From IMG/VR virus record IMGVR_UViG_3300025087_000744, positions 1 to 30,673 of that record: DNA of 30,673 bases; one strand, 5' to 3'. Position numbers and translations under genes: made by a program. Source of the DNA: a virus. Of this stretch, positions 30,313 to 30,673 are shown piece by piece. Position 1 is the stretch's first letter, and every line of letters begins with the position of its first letter. Below the pieces are notes generated by a model. It was given only the letters and a program-made list of their open reading frames with translations. It was not told the origin of the DNA and made no database searches.

Positions 30313-30673
30313 ATGTTGTGCACAGTTCATCAAATAGAAAGAGATAAGACAGACAAAACAGGCACGGAATATCACTGGGTAAAGGGTGAAGAAGGTACGA
30401 TGTGCTACGGGGCCTACTCTTTTAATTTTAAAACAAAAGAGACAGTTCAATACGGAACAGACCCTCTGCCAAGACCTGTCAGTCTCCCACCAAAGGTTCA
30501 GAAAGAAGTAAGTGACTTTGAGAAAGAACTTGGAGAAGTAGCAAAAAAACAAGTAGAACAAGTAGAAATAGAATACAAGCCAGAAACTCGTGAAGAGAAG
30601 ATGTGGCGAGCTAAAGAGGAAAGGGAAAAAATAACCTTTGAAAGAAAACAACAGCGAGACCTAAGAAAAGATT
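30313..30673 (+). CDS. Unknown protein, 5' part (runs off window)
   Basis: An open frame from ATG 30313, 2 bases after the nuclease stop, with AAAGGAAAC upstream, continuing to the window edge (120 codons without a stop). The N-terminal 50 residues include YHWVKGEEGTMCYGAYSFNF, and the rest is strongly charged helix (EKMWRAKEEREKITFERKQQ). No family recognised; an early gene, possibly a partner in the recombination/replication set. Confidence 0.6.
   Translation, partial: MLCTVHQIERDKTDKTGTEYHWVKGEEGTMCYGAYSFNFKTKETVQYGTDPLPRPVSLPPKVQKEVSDFEKELGEVAKKQVEQVEIEYKPETREEKMWRAKEEREKITFERKQQRDLRKD

Noticed and set aside
30085-30651. 188-residue minus-strand frame
   Set aside because: It lies opposite the nuclease and the following gene, has a Phe/Cys-rich composition typical of an antisense shadow, and covers the clear nuclease C-terminus.
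1-30673. Recoded genetic code (TGA or TAG as sense)
   Set aside because: TGA ends several genes in ATGA overlaps (13534-13536, 15120-15122, 15812-15814) and TAG ends others. Genes are full length with the standard code.

Overview
The window is a stretch of a tailed double-stranded DNA phage (Caudoviricetes), most likely uncultured. Nearly all genes lie on the + strand, packed with 1-14 base overlaps (TAATG and ATGA junctions) and Shine-Dalgarno sites such as AAAGGAGG. TAA, TAG and TGA all act as stops, so the standard bacterial code fits. No integrase, tRNA or CRISPR array is visible. A portal, scaffold, HK97-like capsid protein, a possible adaptor, a possible beta-propeller nozzle and two internal-virion-like proteins, with no sheath, tube or long tape-measure gene, suggest a podovirus-like virion. 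The host cannot be named from the sequence.

Layout. 1-2514: end of an unknown gene, a small basic protein, the portal and a small protein. 2514-7246: large repetitive or lectin-like surface proteins lying unusually between portal and scaffold. 7264-11116: promoter, hairpin leader, scaffold, major capsid protein, small proteins and a beta-helix-like protein. 11119-17894: a non-structural cargo operon with three tandem FkbM-type methyltransferases, GroES, GroEL, a GT8-like glycosyltransferase, an NAD-dependent sugar epimerase/dehydratase and a GT4 glycosyltransferase. 17982-23485: adaptor, nozzle and fibre-like module ending in three tandem paralogues. 23482-23670 (minus): a lone small membrane protein, probably a moron. 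23796-27819: internal virion proteins, then lysis genes (XhlA-like protein, M23 endopeptidase, holin-like protein). 27820-28365: a gene-free regulatory stretch. 28366-30673: early-type genes (a tiny HTH protein, a zinc ribbon, small unknowns, a RecB/Cas4-like PD-(D/E)XK nuclease).

The most notable signal is regulatory. Three structural modules start with the same element: a TTGACW/TAnnWT promoter, a small hairpin at the predicted 5' mRNA end whose loop reads AAATAAG or AATCAAG, the shared text GTGA..AAGAAGACC at about +35, then a terminator-like hairpin just before the first gene. The cargo operon starts with a similarly built two-hairpin leader of unrelated sequence. This looks like a phage-wide RNA control device (attenuation, put-like antitermination or mRNA stabilisation).

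Other notable points are a complete phage GroES/GroEL pair coupled to sugar-modification genes, near-identical protein repeats whose codons have been scrambled, a candidate antisense small RNA at 28034-28141, and a strongly structured intergenic RNA at 28825-28936. All functions are read from motifs and context; no database search was possible.
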